Positions 35,623-44,017 of a stretch of DNA of 64,000 nucleotides are shown here, piece after piece; the first letter of the stretch is position 1, and each line of letters begins with the position of its first letter. Both the position numbers and the translations under genes were made by a program. The DNA comes from Streptomyces sp. NBC_01314 (GTDB lineage Bacteria > Actinomycetota > Actinomycetes > Streptomycetales > Streptomycetaceae), in contig NZ_CP108394.1 in the NCBI RefSeq assembly GCF_041435215.1, forward strand, positions 10,726,001-10,790,000. Reading direction: 5' to 3'. Under the pieces are notes generated by a model, which made no database searches, was not told where the DNA came from, and saw nothing but the letters and a program-made list of their open reading frames with translations.

Positions 35623-36936
35623 GTGAGCTCCGAACAGCCGTCCTCCGGCCGCCCGACAGGTCCGCCCTCCGGCCCTCTGTCCGGGCCGTCGCAACCCAGC
35701 CCCGTCCCGGCCGGCCCGACACGGGCGAGCGGCCAGGTGCCCCCGGAGCCGCCGAGCGACGCCTCGGGCCCCGGCGGAGCCGGTGGGCCGGGCGGAACCG
35801 GGGGCTCCGGCGGGCCCGGCGGCGGCTCCGGCGGCTCCGGCGACTCCCGGCAGGGGCCTGGTGGCCCCGGCCATCCGTGGTGGCGGTCCGCTCCCCGTAT
35901 CGCTCTCATGCTCACCGCGGCCGTCGTCGCCGTGGTCCTGATCGTCGTGTTCACCCGCTCCGACGATTCGGGCGGCTCGGCCGGCGGCGAGGTCTTCCTC
36001 CAGGCAGCGGGCAAGTCCGGCCCGGACCCGTTCACCGAGTCGACGGCCACGGACAGTTCCACCCCGCCCGAGACCCCCACGGCCACACCGAGCTCGGAAC
36101 CCGCCAACGTGACGCGAGCCGTGGACGGTTCGTCCCCCGGCCTCTACGGCGGCACACGCAACGTCTCCAGCTGCGACGTCGAGAAGCAGATCAAGGTGCT
36201 CCGGGCGAACCCCGCCAAGAACGACGCGTTCGCCTCCGTCGCCGGCGTCAAGTCCTCCGACGTCCCCGCCCATCTGCGCTCGCTCACCCCGGTGCAGCTG
36301 CGCATGGACACCCGTGTCACCAACCACGGCTACCGCGACGGCGCCGCCACCAGTTACCAGGCCGTCCTCCAGTCCGGCACCGCCGTCCTCGTCGACGACC
36401 GGGGCGTGCCCCGGGTGCGCTGCGCCTGCGGCAACCCGCTGAAGCCGCCGGTCGCGCTGAAGACCACACCCGAGCCGAAGGGCGACTCCTGGCCGTCGTA
36501 CCGGCCGCAGAACGTCGTGGTGATCGAGCGCTCGACGGTGATCATCAACGTCTTCGTCCTCTACGACCCCGAGCACGACGACTGGTTCACCCGCCACTCC
36601 GGCGACACGGGCGGGAAGGACAAGAAGACCACCCCGCCCGTCAACCAGCCCTCGCCCTCGGCGTCGACGTCGTTCTCCGAGGAACCTCCCTCGAAGTCGC
36701 CCGAACCGTGCCCCTCGTCGACCGACCGGGACGCCCACGACAGCGCGAGCCCCTGCCCCTCCTCGTCCTCGGTGGCCCCGTCCACCTCGCCCCCGTCTCG
36801 GCCGGAGGCACCGACCTCCGAGCCCACGAAGGCGCCGGAGAACCCCGAGACGGCCGACTCGCCGCCGGACGACACCACGACGACCGAGTCGGCGTCCCTC
36901 TACGACACCCCGGAGTCGATCACCCCGGGCTCCTGA
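35623..36936 (+). CDS. DUF6777-like membrane-anchored protein with Gly/Pro-rich cytoplasmic leader
   Basis: A 437-aa single-pass protein. Residues 1-85 are Pro/Gly/Ser-rich, one transmembrane helix follows (IALMLTAAVVAVVLIVVF, about 92-110), then an extracellular domain. That domain (about 165-315) matches my memory of DUF6777: SPGLYGG, LTPVQLRMDTRVTNHGYRDG near 222-241 and PRVRCACGNPL near 260-270. A roughly 110-residue Ser/Pro/Glu/Asp-rich wall-spanning tail ends the protein. GGGAGAAG precedes the GTG. Function is unknown; a cell-envelope role is likely. It converges on the FG-GAP gene. Confidence 0.85.
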   Translation: MSSEQPSSGRPTGPPSGPLSGPSQPSPVPAGPTRASGQVPPEPPSDASGPGGAGGPGGTGGSGGPGGGSGGSGDSRQGPGGPGHPWWRSAPRIALMLTAAVVAVVLIVVFTRSDDSGGSAGGEVFLQAAGKSGPDPFTESTATDSSTPPETPTATPSSEPANVTRAVDGSSPGLYGGTRNVSSCDVEKQIKVLRANPAKNDAFASVAGVKSSDVPAHLRSLTPVQLRMDTRVTNHGYRDGAATSYQAVLQSGTAVLVDDRGVPRVRCACGNPLKPPVALKTTPEPKGDSWPSYRPQNVVVIERSTVIINVFVLYDPEHDDWFTRHSGDTGGKDKKTTPPVNQPSPSASTSFSEEPPSKSPEPCPSSTDRDAHDSASPCPSSSSVAPSTSPPSRPEAPTSEPTKAPENPETADSPPDDTTTTESASLYDTPESITPGS

Positions 36937-36969
36937 CCGGTCGGCGAAGCCGCTCGGGGCGTGTGTGCC

Positions 36970-38439
36970 TCACTCGTCGATCGCCGACCCGAACAGCGCG
37001 TCCACATAGGGAGCCCCGAGTGAAGCGCCGTTGTACGTCCACGACCCCGAGGCCGTGATGCCGCCCGCGCCCGCCGAGAGCACCCAGACATGACCGTCGC
37101 CGGTGTTCTCGCCCGGCGCGGCGGCCAGCAGCCCGAAGCGGCCGTCGCTGTTCGGGTCGGTCAGCCGGACCTGGGCGCCCCACTTGTCGCCCTTCTCGGC
37201 CGCACCCGGCACGTCCGCCGAGTTCTGGTCCCACGACCTGGCCCCGGTCGGGGTCAGCCCGGACCCCGAGCCGCGTAGCACCCACACGGCGCCCGCGTCC
37301 TTCACCGTCCCGATGTCCTCGCCCGCGGCGCCGATCGCCACGTCCGCGTACCCGTCGCCGTCGGTGTCCGCGACCGACAGGTCCGAACCCCAGCCGTCGC
37401 CGGCCTCGGCGACACCGGGCACACCGGGGGAGTCCTGCACCCACCAGTCGGGCTCCGCCGCCGGACCGTCCGGACCGCCGAGGCGCACGCCGACCAGACC
37501 GCCGGTCTGCGTCTCGCCGGGCTGGTCGTCCGGGGAGTTCGGCTCACCGGTCACCAGGTCGTCGTACCCGTCGTCGTTGATGTCCCCGGACGCCGCGACC
37601 GGACCACCGCGCAGATCACGCTCGTACTTCAGCCCGTCCGCGTTCCCCGACAGATACGTGGACCAGCCGTGACCGGGCTCGTCACCGACGCTGAGGCCCG
37701 ACACGACGAGGTCGGCGAAGCCGTTCTTGTCGTAGTCGCCGGTGGTCAGGGACTTGGGCGCGATGCGGCGGGCCTCGGCCTCCGCGGCAAGCCGCTGGGT
37801 GGCCTCCCGGCGCATCGAGCTCGGCGCCGCGTTGTCGTAGGCGAACAGCTCCACGTCGTACCCGTCGAGGACGGCCAGGAGGTCCCCGTCGGTCTCGGAG
37901 GTGAAGCGCGCGGCGGCGAGGCCGAGGCCGAACCGCTCACCGGCGGTGGGCTCCTGGGTCTCCAGCCAGTCGCTCTCGGCGCCCTTGAGCCCGGTCTTCG
38001 AGCCCCACAGGATGGCCACGCCGCCGGCGTCCTTGACGGTGCCGAGGTCCTCGCCGGGAATGCCGACCACCGCGTCGTCGAACCCGTCGCCGTCGAGGTC
38101 ACCGGTGGCGACCGCCCGCCCGAACCCGTCGCCGGCCTCGGCCGCGCCCGCGACCCCGGACGTCGACTGGCTGAATCTGGCGACGTTGCTCGTGCCGATG
38201 CCCTTGGCCGAGCCGTACTGCACGGTCACCAGGCCCGCGCCGCTCTTGCCGCTGACGGTGGCTCCGGGCGCGCCGACCAGTACGTCCTCGTATCCGTCAC
38301 CGTTGAAATCGCTGTTGCGGTCACTGGCTCGCGTACCGCCGGGCACCCCGGCGTACGCGGACGGCGCGGTGGCGATGGCCGCGCCGGAGACGAGAAGAAA
38401 TGTGGCAGCGGCGAGGGCTGTCGAACGGTTCTTGCGCAT
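36970..38439 (-). CDS. Secreted FG-GAP (integrin-alpha-like) beta-propeller protein
   Basis: A 489-aa secreted protein. A signal peptide (MRKNRS, hydrophobic core, cleavage after SAYA) leads into about seven FG-GAP blades. Ca2+-binding Asp loops of the type D-x-D/N-x-D-G are visible as DFNGDGYED, DLDGDGFDD, DINDDGYDD and DTDGDGYAD, each followed by V-x-G-x-P/A-G. The paired phrase GEDLGTVKDAG / GEDIGTVKDAG occurs twice, marking duplicated blades. Binding partner is unknown. The ATG at 38439 is chosen because GGAG lies seven bases upstream and the signal peptide starts there. Confidence 0.93.
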   Translation of the reverse strand: MRKNRSTALAAATFLLVSGAAIATAPSAYAGVPGGTRASDRNSDFNGDGYEDVLVGAPGATVSGKSGAGLVTVQYGSAKGIGTSNVARFSQSTSGVAGAAEAGDGFGRAVATGDLDGDGFDDAVVGIPGEDLGTVKDAGGVAILWGSKTGLKGAESDWLETQEPTAGERFGLGLAAARFTSETDGDLLAVLDGYDVELFAYDNAAPSSMRREATQRLAAEAEARRIAPKSLTTGDYDKNGFADLVVSGLSVGDEPGHGWSTYLSGNADGLKYERDLRGGPVAASGDINDDGYDDLVTGEPNSPDDQPGETQTGGLVGVRLGGPDGPAAEPDWWVQDSPGVPGVAEAGDGWGSDLSVADTDGDGYADVAIGAAGEDIGTVKDAGAVWVLRGSGSGLTPTGARSWDQNSADVPGAAEKGDKWGAQVRLTDPNSDGRFGLLAAAPGENTGDGHVWVLSAGAGGITASGSWTYNGASLGAPYVDALFGSAIDE

Positions 38440-38637
38440 ATACGGCTCCATACAGTAAGAACGGCCGGGCAGCGCGGGGGTGTCCGGAAAGGGCCCGTTC
38501 CTTGTCCGGCGCCCTGTTTGACACCGGGTGGTGGGCAAGGGTTGTACGAGAGTTCACCGAACCAGTCGTCGGCCTCGAAGAGCCGAGTGGCGAAAAGCAG
38601 TGGCGGACCGCGGCGGCGACGGCCGATGCTCCTGCGC

Positions 38638-39231
38638 ATGACCGACCAACGTGAGACACGGCCCGACGAACAGCCACTGCCGGAGCGGAAGACCGGGTGG
38701 GGCGACAGGTTCGTCGGCCCCGAAGGGGACCCACGCGGCGAAGGAGGGTTCGAGGGGGAGCGAGCCACGCTGGTCGGATATCTGCGCAACCAGCGGCTGA
38801 CCCTGGAGCTGAAGTGCGCCGGTCTCGACGCCGAGGCCCTGACCCGCCGCTCGGTGCCACCGTCGAACATGTCGCTGCTCGGGCTCGTACGCCACCTCGC
38901 CGGCGTGGAACAGTACTGGTTTCGCGAGGCGTTGGCGGGCGAGCCGGCGCCGCCGCGCCACTATCGCGCCGGAGACGACCCCGACGGGGACTTCAACGAC
39001 GCCGTGGCCGACCCCGAGGCCGTCGCCGACGCCTGGAAGACCTGGCGCTGCGAGGTCGACTTCGCCGAGCGTTTCGTGGCTGCCGCCCCCGGCCTCGCCG
39101 TCACCGGCCGCCACGACGACGAGCCCATCGCCCTTCGCGAGGTCCTCGTCCACCTGATCGAGGAGTACGCCCGCCACAACGGCCACGCCGACTTCCTGCG
39201 TGAGCGCATCGACGGCCGTATCGGCCAGTGA
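38638..39231 (+). CDS. DinB / DUF664 (mini-circle protein) family protein
   Basis: A 197-aa four-helix-bundle protein of the DinB-like superfamily. The putative metal-binding His residues are in LGLVRHLAGVEQYWF (near residue 82) and in the closing LVHLIEEYARHNGHADFLRE (near 175-190), the usual DUF664 layout. Such proteins include mycothiol-dependent enzymes, but substrate cannot be inferred. The ATG at 38638 is used; an ATG four codons upstream is equally open. It is divergent from the FG-GAP gene across about 200 bases in which I see no clear operator. Confidence 0.87.
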   Translation: MTDQRETRPDEQPLPERKTGWGDRFVGPEGDPRGEGGFEGERATLVGYLRNQRLTLELKCAGLDAEALTRRSVPPSNMSLLGLVRHLAGVEQYWFREALAGEPAPPRHYRAGDDPDGDFNDAVADPEAVADAWKTWRCEVDFAERFVAAAPGLAVTGRHDDEPIALREVLVHLIEEYARHNGHADFLRERIDGRIGQ

Positions 39232-39262
39232 GGCCCAGGACGCTTCCCGACGATTTCCCTGA

Positions 39263-39278
39263 GGGCGGAACGCCGCCC
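39263..39278 (+). terminator. Short hairpin terminator after the DinB-like gene
   Basis: GGGCGG-AACG-CCGCCC, a 6-bp perfect stem with a 4-base loop followed by TTCC, lies 32 bases after the stop codon. Confidence 0.55.
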
Positions 39279-39314
39279 CCTTCCCCTCCCGCCCGGAGTT
39301 CCTAGGCTGAAGAA

Positions 39315-39680
39315 GTGAGCCAACACGCGTCGAACGAAGCCCGAGTCATCCCCCTCCGCCCGGCGACGGCCCGTCCGGCCGGCCCACCCGCCAAGGAACC
39401 CCTCTGGCGCGACCTCGTCGGCGATGTCCTCCGCCGCGAACGGCTGGCCCAGGAACGCACCCTGAAGGACGTCGCAGACGAGGCCCGCATCTCGATGCCG
39501 TACCTCTCCGAGGTGGAACGGGGCCGCAAGGAAGCCTCGTCGGAGGTCCTGGCAGCCGCAGCCCAGGCTCTCGGCCTGGGCCTGGGCGACCTGCTGTCCC
39601 TGGCTCAGACGGAACTGACCCGCCACGCCACCCGCAGGACGCCCAAGGCCCCCTACAACGGGCTGTGCCTCGTGGCCTGA
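39315..39680 (+). CDS. popR: PopR-like XRE-family transcriptional regulator of clpP3-clpP4
   Basis: A 121-aa ClgR/PopR-type regulator. The helix-turn-helix occupies about residues 42-78 (RTLKDVADEARISMPYLSEVERGRK). In S. lividans PopR activates clpP3-clpP4 and is itself degraded through ClpP1/ClpP2 by a C-terminal non-polar tail. Here the protein ends in C-L-V-A, compatible with such a degron. Assignment as PopR rather than ClgR rests on the adjacent clpP3-clpP4 pair and on TCTGCC-N3-GGCAGA in their promoter. GTG 39315 lies six bases after TAGGCT, so the mRNA may be nearly leaderless. It converges on clpP4. Confidence 0.88.
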   Translation: MSQHASNEARVIPLRPATARPAGPPAKEPLWRDLVGDVLRRERLAQERTLKDVADEARISMPYLSEVERGRKEASSEVLAAAAQALGLGLGDLLSLAQTELTRHATRRTPKAPYNGLCLVA

Positions 39681-39689
39681 TGCTCCCGC

Positions 39690-39776
39690 CCGCGCCCCGA
39701 CAGGGGTGCGGGGCCGTGTCGTTCATGCGGCTGCGCCGCGTGGGCGCGAGCAACCACAAACGCCCGCAGCCGCCGT
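39690..39776. repeat. Dispersed Streptomyces-type intergenic palindromic element
   Basis: This popR-clpP4 spacer contains GCGGCTGCG (39727-39735) pairing with CGCAGCCGC (39765-39773). It also has an outer imperfect CGCGCCCC/GGGGTGCG pair, and the internal GGGCGCGAGCAACCAC phrase that I remember as recurring in many Streptomyces intergenic regions. It likely works as a bidirectional terminator. That it is dispersed is from memory, not shown in this window. Confidence 0.5.
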
Positions 39777-39811
39777 ACGACAGCACCCCCCAACCCTTCC
39801 GTAGGCGAGCC

Positions 39812-40417
39812 TCAGACCCCCACCAACCGCCGGTTCAACACCTCGTCCGCCAGCCCGTACGCCACCGCCTCCTCCGCTGTGAACACCTTGTCCCGATCCA
39901 TGTCGGCCCGCAGGTCCACCGCCTCGCGCCCGGTATGCCGCGCGAGCACCACCTCGACCTGCGCCCGGATCCGCACCATCTCCTTGGCCTGCAGGGCGAG
40001 ATCGGAGACGGTCCCCTGGCGCCCCCCGCTCGCCGGCTGTCCCAGCAGCACCCGCGCGTGCTCCAGCACGAACCGCCGCCCGGGATCCCCGCCCGCCAGC
40101 AGCACCGCCGCCGTCGAGGCCGCCTGCCCCACGCAGAACGTCGAGATCGGCGCGCGCACGTACGACATCGTGTCGTAGATGGCCATCAGTGAAGTGAACG
40201 ATCCCCCGGGCGAGTTGATGTAGATCGCGACCTCGCTCTCCGGAGATGACGCCTCCAGATGGAGGAGCTGCGCGATGACGACGTTGGCCACCCCGTCGTC
40301 GATCTCCGTGCCGAGGAAGATGATCCGCTCGGACAGCAGCCGGCTGAACACGTCGTACGACCGCTCGCCCTGCGGGGTCCGCTCGACCACGTTCGGAATG
40401 GTGTACGTCCCCATCAC
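39812..40417 (-). CDS. clpP4: ClpP4-like protease subunit with catalytic His replaced by Gly
   Basis: A 201-aa ClpP-fold protein, second gene of the clpP3-clpP4 operon, overlapping the first by ATGA. The oligomer fold is kept (INSPGGS near residue 67; GQAASTAA with nucleophile-position Ser near 99). In the catalytic His motif, normally M-H-Q-P, the sequence is LLGQP (near residue 124, codon GGA), so the His is lost. The Asp region ([14 protein letters not shown]) remains. It is therefore predicted to be a catalytically impaired subunit acting with ClpP3 in a mixed ring. The assignment as ClpP4 rests on gene order and on popR nearby. Confidence 0.88.
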   Translation of the reverse strand: MMGTYTIPNVVERTPQGERSYDVFSRLLSERIIFLGTEIDDGVANVVIAQLLHLEASSPESEVAIYINSPGGSFTSLMAIYDTMSYVRAPISTFCVGQAASTAAVLLAGGDPGRRFVLEHARVLLGQPASGGRQGTVSDLALQAKEMVRIRAQVEVVLARHTGREAVDLRADMDRDKVFTAEEAVAYGLADEVLNRRLVGV

Positions 40418-41070
40418 TGCAGCCCCATCCGTCGGCGTGAAGAGGCCGGCCGTACGTCGTCGAGCGACTCGACGACCCGGTCGACCATCCCGTACTCCCT
40501 GGCCTGCTCGGCCGTGAACCAGCGGTCGCGGTCGCCGTCCCGGGAGATCGTCTCCTCGCTCTGGCCGGTGTGCTCCGCTGTGATCCTCTCGATGGCCCGC
40601 TTGGTGAACTCCAGGTTCTCCGCCTGGATCTCGATGTCGGCGGTGGTGCCGCCGATGCCCGCCGACGGCTGGTGCATCATGATCCGCGCGTTGGGCAGCG
40701 CGAACCGTTTGCCGTGCGTGCCCACGCTCAGCAGGAACTGGCCCATGCTCGCCGCGAAGCCCATCGCCAGCGTCGAGACGTCGTTGGGGACCAGCCGCAT
40801 CGTGTCGTAGATGGCGAGGCCCGCGGTCACCGAACCACCGGGGCTGTTGATGTAGAGGCTGATGTCGGTGCGCGGGTCCTCCGCCGACAACAGCAGTAAC
40901 TGGGTGCAGACCCGGTTCGCGGAGACCTCGTCGACCTGGGTGCCGAGGAAGACGATCCGCTGTGCGAGGAGCCGCGCGGCGAGATGGTCGTCGAAGCGTG
41001 ACGGCGGGGTGTCACCCTCCTCGGCACGCGGGGCGAGCGTCGGGGCCCGGCCGGTGATCAGTGGAGCCAC
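40414..41070 (-). CDS. clpP3: ClpP3-like ATP-dependent protease catalytic subunit
   Basis: A 218-aa serine peptidase subunit with the complete triad: Ser in [11 protein letters not shown] near residue 113, His in [10 protein letters not shown] near 138, and an Asp in the [15 protein letters not shown] segment near 188. [11 protein letters not shown] forms the oxyanion strand. It assembles into rings fed by Clp ATPases. The GTG start at 41070 has GGGAGGAAC upstream. It leads the operon and is controlled from the tandem PopR-type operator about 80 bases upstream. In the lividans model this pair is induced when ClpP1/ClpP2 fail. Confidence 0.92.
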   Translation of the reverse strand: MAPLITGRAPTLAPRAEEGDTPPSRFDDHLAARLLAQRIVFLGTQVDEVSANRVCTQLLLLSAEDPRTDISLYINSPGGSVTAGLAIYDTMRLVPNDVSTLAMGFAASMGQFLLSVGTHGKRFALPNARIMMHQPSAGIGGTTADIEIQAENLEFTKRAIERITAEHTGQSEETISRDGDRDRWFTAEQAREYGMVDRVVESLDDVRPASSRRRMGLQ

Positions 41071-41150
41071 GGTTCCTCCCTGTGGATGATGGCGACCGCG
41101 GTGGCCGCTGACTCCACTCTCCCCACGAACCGCCCCTCACCTGGCCTTTC

Positions 41151-41180
41151 TCTGCCCACGGCAGATTCGCCGACAGCAGA
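41151..41180 (-). promoter_or_regulatory. Tandem PopR operator upstream of clpP3-clpP4
   Basis: TCTGCC-CAC-GGCAGA (41151-41165) is a perfect match to the 6-3-6 palindrome I recall for PopR of S. lividans. It is followed without a gap by a degenerate copy, TTCGCC-GAC-AGCAGA (41166-41180), that keeps 9 of 12 specific bases. Two adjacent sites suggest cooperative binding. Confidence 0.85.
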
Positions 41181-41290
41181 GCGCCAACTACCCGCCTCCG
41201 TCCGCCGCACCACGTGCCCGCGCCACCGATGAGTTTCGGGACCAGGATCGGTCGACACAGAGACGACACATCCCGCCCGAGGAGGCACAC

Positions 41291-41770
41291 ATGTCCAGCG
41301 ACGGATTCACCACCTGCCTGTGGTTCGACGGCCAGGCCGAGGAGGCTGCCGCACACTACGTCTCGATCTTCAAGAACTCCCGGCTCGGCCGCGTCACCCA
41401 CTACGGCGAGGGCGCGTTCCAGCCGGCCGGATCCGTGCTCACCGTGGACTTCGTGGCCAACGGCCAGCGGTTCGTCGCCCTCAACGGCGGCCCGCAGTTC
41501 AAGTTCACCGAGGCCGTCTCCTTCCAGATCCTCTGCGCCGACCAGGACGAGATCGACTACTACTGGAACAGCCTCACCGAGGGCGGCGAGCCCGGTCCCT
41601 GCGGCTGGCTCAAGGACAGGTTCGGGGTGTCCTGGCAGGTCGTGCCCACCGCCCTCATCGAGATGATCAACGACTCCGACCCGCAGAAGGCGTCCCGCGC
41701 GACGGCGGCGATGATGTCGATGGGCAAGTTGGACCTTGCCGCGCTGGAGAGGGCGTACGCGGGCGAGTAG
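41291..41770 (+). CDS. VOC-superfamily protein (PhnB / 3-demethylubiquinone methyltransferase-like)
   Basis: A 159-aa single-chain VOC protein of the type often labelled PhnB or 3-demethylubiquinone-9 3-methyltransferase. Its markers are CLWFDGQAEEAAAHYVSIF at residues 9-27, VANGQRFVALNGG near 55, and CGWLKDRFGVSWQVVP near 103. Enzymatic role is unknown; the methyltransferase label is a historic misnomer. GAGGAGG precedes the ATG. It diverges from clpP3 and ends just before a hairpin terminator. Confidence 0.9.
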   Translation: MSSDGFTTCLWFDGQAEEAAAHYVSIFKNSRLGRVTHYGEGAFQPAGSVLTVDFVANGQRFVALNGGPQFKFTEAVSFQILCADQDEIDYYWNSLTEGGEPGPCGWLKDRFGVSWQVVPTALIEMINDSDPQKASRATAAMMSMGKLDLAALERAYAGE

Positions 41771-41790
41771 CCGGCTTCCCGGAAACCTCT

Positions 41791-41834
41791 TTCCTTGGTG
41801 GGCGGCCCCCGGGACCGGGCCTCCCACCAGGGAA
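41791..41834 (+). terminator. Hairpin terminator after the VOC gene
   Basis: TTCCTTGGTGGG (41791-41802) pairs with CCCACCAGGGAA (41823-41834) with a single T-G wobble, enclosing a further GC-rich inner pairing. It separates the VOC gene from terC. Confidence 0.8.
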
Positions 41835-41931
41835 GCACCGGGATTTCGGTGATTCTTTACCTGCGCCGGGTAGCGGTCGCAAAGGACGCCGGTGAGGCTT
41901 TCCTGTGCACCACCTGTTACCCGGAGGAACC

Positions 41932-42939
41932 TTGAACGTCTCCCTGGCCACCTGGCTGCTCACGATCGTCGCCCTGTGCGTACTGGTCGCCGTCGACTTC
42001 TTCATCGGCCGAAAACCCCACGATGTGTCGGTCAAGGAGGCCGGCATCTGGTCGGCCGTCTGGATCGCGCTGGCGATCGCGTTCGGCCTGGTCGTGCTGG
42101 CCGTCGGTGGGGGCAAGCCCGCGGGAGAGTTCTTCGCGGGCTTCATCACCGAGAAGTCGCTGAGCGTCGACAACCTCTTCGTCTTCGTCCTGATCATGGG
42201 CAAGTTCGCCGTGCCCTCGCAGTACCAGCAGCGCGTACTGATGGTCGGCGTCCTCATGGCGCTCGTGCTCCGCGCGATCTTCATCGCGGCCGGCGCGGCG
42301 ATCATCTCCACCTTCTCCTGGGTCTTCTACCTCTTCGGCGCGTTCCTGATCTACACCGCGTGGAAGCTGGTGGAGGACGCCCGCAAGGGCAGCCACGAGG
42401 AGGAGTACGAGGAGAACAAACTCCTCAAGGCCGTGGAGAAACGATTCGGAGTGGCCGACCGGTACCACGGCACCAAGCTGTGGATCGAGGAGAACGGCAA
42501 GCGCGTCATGACGCCGATGCTCGTCGTGATGCTCGCGATCGGCTCCACCGACGTCCTGTTCGCCCTCGACTCCATCCCCGCGATCTACGGCCTCACCCAG
42601 GACCCGTACATCGTCTTCACCGCCAACGCCTTCGCCCTGATGGGCCTGCGCCAGCTGTACTTCCTCATCGGTGGCCTTCTGAAGAAGCTCGTCCACCTCT
42701 CCTACGGCCTGTCGATCATCCTCGGCTTCATCGGCGTCAAACTCGTCCTCCACGCCCTGCACGAGTCCGGCGTCCACGTCCCGGAGATCTCCATTCCCTT
42801 CTCCCTCGGCTTCATCGTCCTGGTCCTGGCCGTGACGACGGTGACGAGTCTGTGGGCTTCGAAGAAGCAGCAGCAGGAGGAGGAGGCGGCGGCGGGGGAG
42901 GGCGCGGGAGACGACGAGCACACCTCGCAGCCGGTCTAG
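41932..42939 (+). CDS. TerC/Alx-family membrane protein
   Basis: A 335-aa polytopic membrane protein of the TerC family (tellurite resistance or Mn2+/metal export, linked to exoenzyme metalation). The diagnostic acidic membrane motifs are present: EKSLSVDNLFVFVLIM (near residue 72) and GSTDVLFALDSIPA (near 203). There are about eight to nine helices and an acidic Gln/Glu-rich tail. The start is TTG 41932, with a strong GGAGGAACC immediately before it; the upstream ATG lacks a ribosome site. I looked for a yybP-ykoY Mn riboswitch upstream and saw none. Confidence 0.92.
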   Translation: MNVSLATWLLTIVALCVLVAVDFFIGRKPHDVSVKEAGIWSAVWIALAIAFGLVVLAVGGGKPAGEFFAGFITEKSLSVDNLFVFVLIMGKFAVPSQYQQRVLMVGVLMALVLRAIFIAAGAAIISTFSWVFYLFGAFLIYTAWKLVEDARKGSHEEEYEENKLLKAVEKRFGVADRYHGTKLWIEENGKRVMTPMLVVMLAIGSTDVLFALDSIPAIYGLTQDPYIVFTANAFALMGLRQLYFLIGGLLKKLVHLSYGLSIILGFIGVKLVLHALHESGVHVPEISIPFSLGFIVLVLAVTTVTSLWASKKQQQEEEAAAGEGAGDDEHTSQPV

Positions 42940-42965
42940 GACAGATCTAGGACGGATCTAGGACG
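42933..42965. repeat. Three 11-bp direct repeats at the junction of two convergent genes
   Basis: GGTCTAGGACA, GATCTAGGACG and GATCTAGGACG follow one another. The first contains the terC stop codon and the third supplies the stop of the leftward hydrolase gene, so the repeat forms the 18-base gap between two convergent genes. Confidence 0.8.
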
Positions 42966-43896
42966 TCTCGTCGGCGATGGCCCGGGTGATCTCCCGGGCC
43001 ATCCGCGTGATGCCCGGTGACAGCACCGGGCAGGGCCTCGGCCTGGACGTCGTCGGGGACAGGCAGAAGTGCAGGGCGTCCTTGTCGTGGTGGAGGGCGG
43101 TGAGGGCACGGCCGGGCTGGGTGCAGTAGCCGTCGTGCTCGCGTTCGTACGCGGTGCACGGCAGGTACTGGGTCCAGGCGTAGCGGTCGGAGGCCGGGCT
43201 CACGGCCCTGCCGGCGTCGGCGACCATGTCACCGGAGGCCTTGGCCTGCTTCTCGTACAGGGCGTTCACCCGGCGCACCCGGTCCGGGGTCATCGGGTCC
43301 GGGCCCTGCAGCACCCACACGATCCTCGGCCGGTGCGTGCCGCCCGCGTTCGCGATCTGTTCGGTGAGCTGCTCGGCGGCGGCCGTGTACCGCCGGAAGT
43401 ACTCCGTGCGGGCCTTGCCGTAGGTGACGCCGTCCATACAGGGCGTGTAGTCCCATGAGTTGCCCCAGAACTGCAGCACCACATAGTCCGGGCTCAGCCG
43501 CCGCACCAGCGCGGCCGCCTTGTCCTGCGCCGGGACGAGCGACCGGTCGGCGGTGCCCTCCAGGTAGTCGCACAGGGTGGTGCCCGAGTAAGGGGCGCTC
43601 GTGTAACGGGCGTCGAGGTCGTCCTTCAGGAACGTGCCGAGGACGTTCTGGTTCTCCGTGGCGAGCGAGTCCCCGAGGTAGAGCACCTTGGGCGCCGGTT
43701 TCGCCGCTCCGGCGCCGGCGTCGGTGTCGTCGTCGGGGGGCGCGGTGGCGGCCCGCTGACGGGTGGTCGGTGACGCGTCGGGTACCGCGGCCGACGGTGG
43801 CGCCCCGGCCGGTGCGGACTCCGGATCCCCGCACGCGCCGAGCAGCAGCGCGGCGAGCACCGCCCCCGCCATTCCCACGATCCACGGCCTGCGCAT
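42958..43896 (-). CDS. SGNH/GDSL-type hydrolase lipoprotein
   Basis: A 312-aa extracytoplasmic lipoprotein. Signal and lipobox (LLLGAC with Cys near residue 21) are followed by a Pro/Ala/Asp-rich linker, then an SGNH fold. Block I is VLYLGDSLA near residue 71 (Ser nucleophile), the block III region is LQFWGNSWDY near 145 (Gly-Asn), and the catalytic His is probably in ALHF near 278. Four or more Cys suggest disulfides. Substrate is unknown; O-acetyl or lipid ester hydrolysis is typical. The ATG at 43896 is chosen for the signal peptide and an upstream GGGAG. Confidence 0.85.
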   Translation of the reverse strand: MRRPWIVGMAGAVLAALLLGACGDPESAPAGAPPSAAVPDASPTTRQRAATAPPDDDTDAGAGAAKPAPKVLYLGDSLATENQNVLGTFLKDDLDARYTSAPYSGTTLCDYLEGTADRSLVPAQDKAAALVRRLSPDYVVLQFWGNSWDYTPCMDGVTYGKARTEYFRRYTAAAEQLTEQIANAGGTHRPRIVWVLQGPDPMTPDRVRRVNALYEKQAKASGDMVADAGRAVSPASDRYAWTQYLPCTAYEREHDGYCTQPGRALTALHHDKDALHFCLSPTTSRPRPCPVLSPGITRMAREITRAIADETS

Positions 43897-44017
43897 ACGG
43901 CGACTCCCGCCCCGGTCATCGAAACGGTTCCCCAGGCAAGCACAGCCCGGGGCAGGGCGGAAGACCCGTGTCGGCCACGAGGGCGCCCGGTCCGGCCGGA
44001 CGCCCCACACGGTCAGG

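Noticed and set aside
41771..41931. Possible yybP-ykoY manganese riboswitch ahead of terC
   Set aside because: The conserved loop sequences of that riboswitch were not found; the visible hairpin is better explained as the terminator of the preceding gene.
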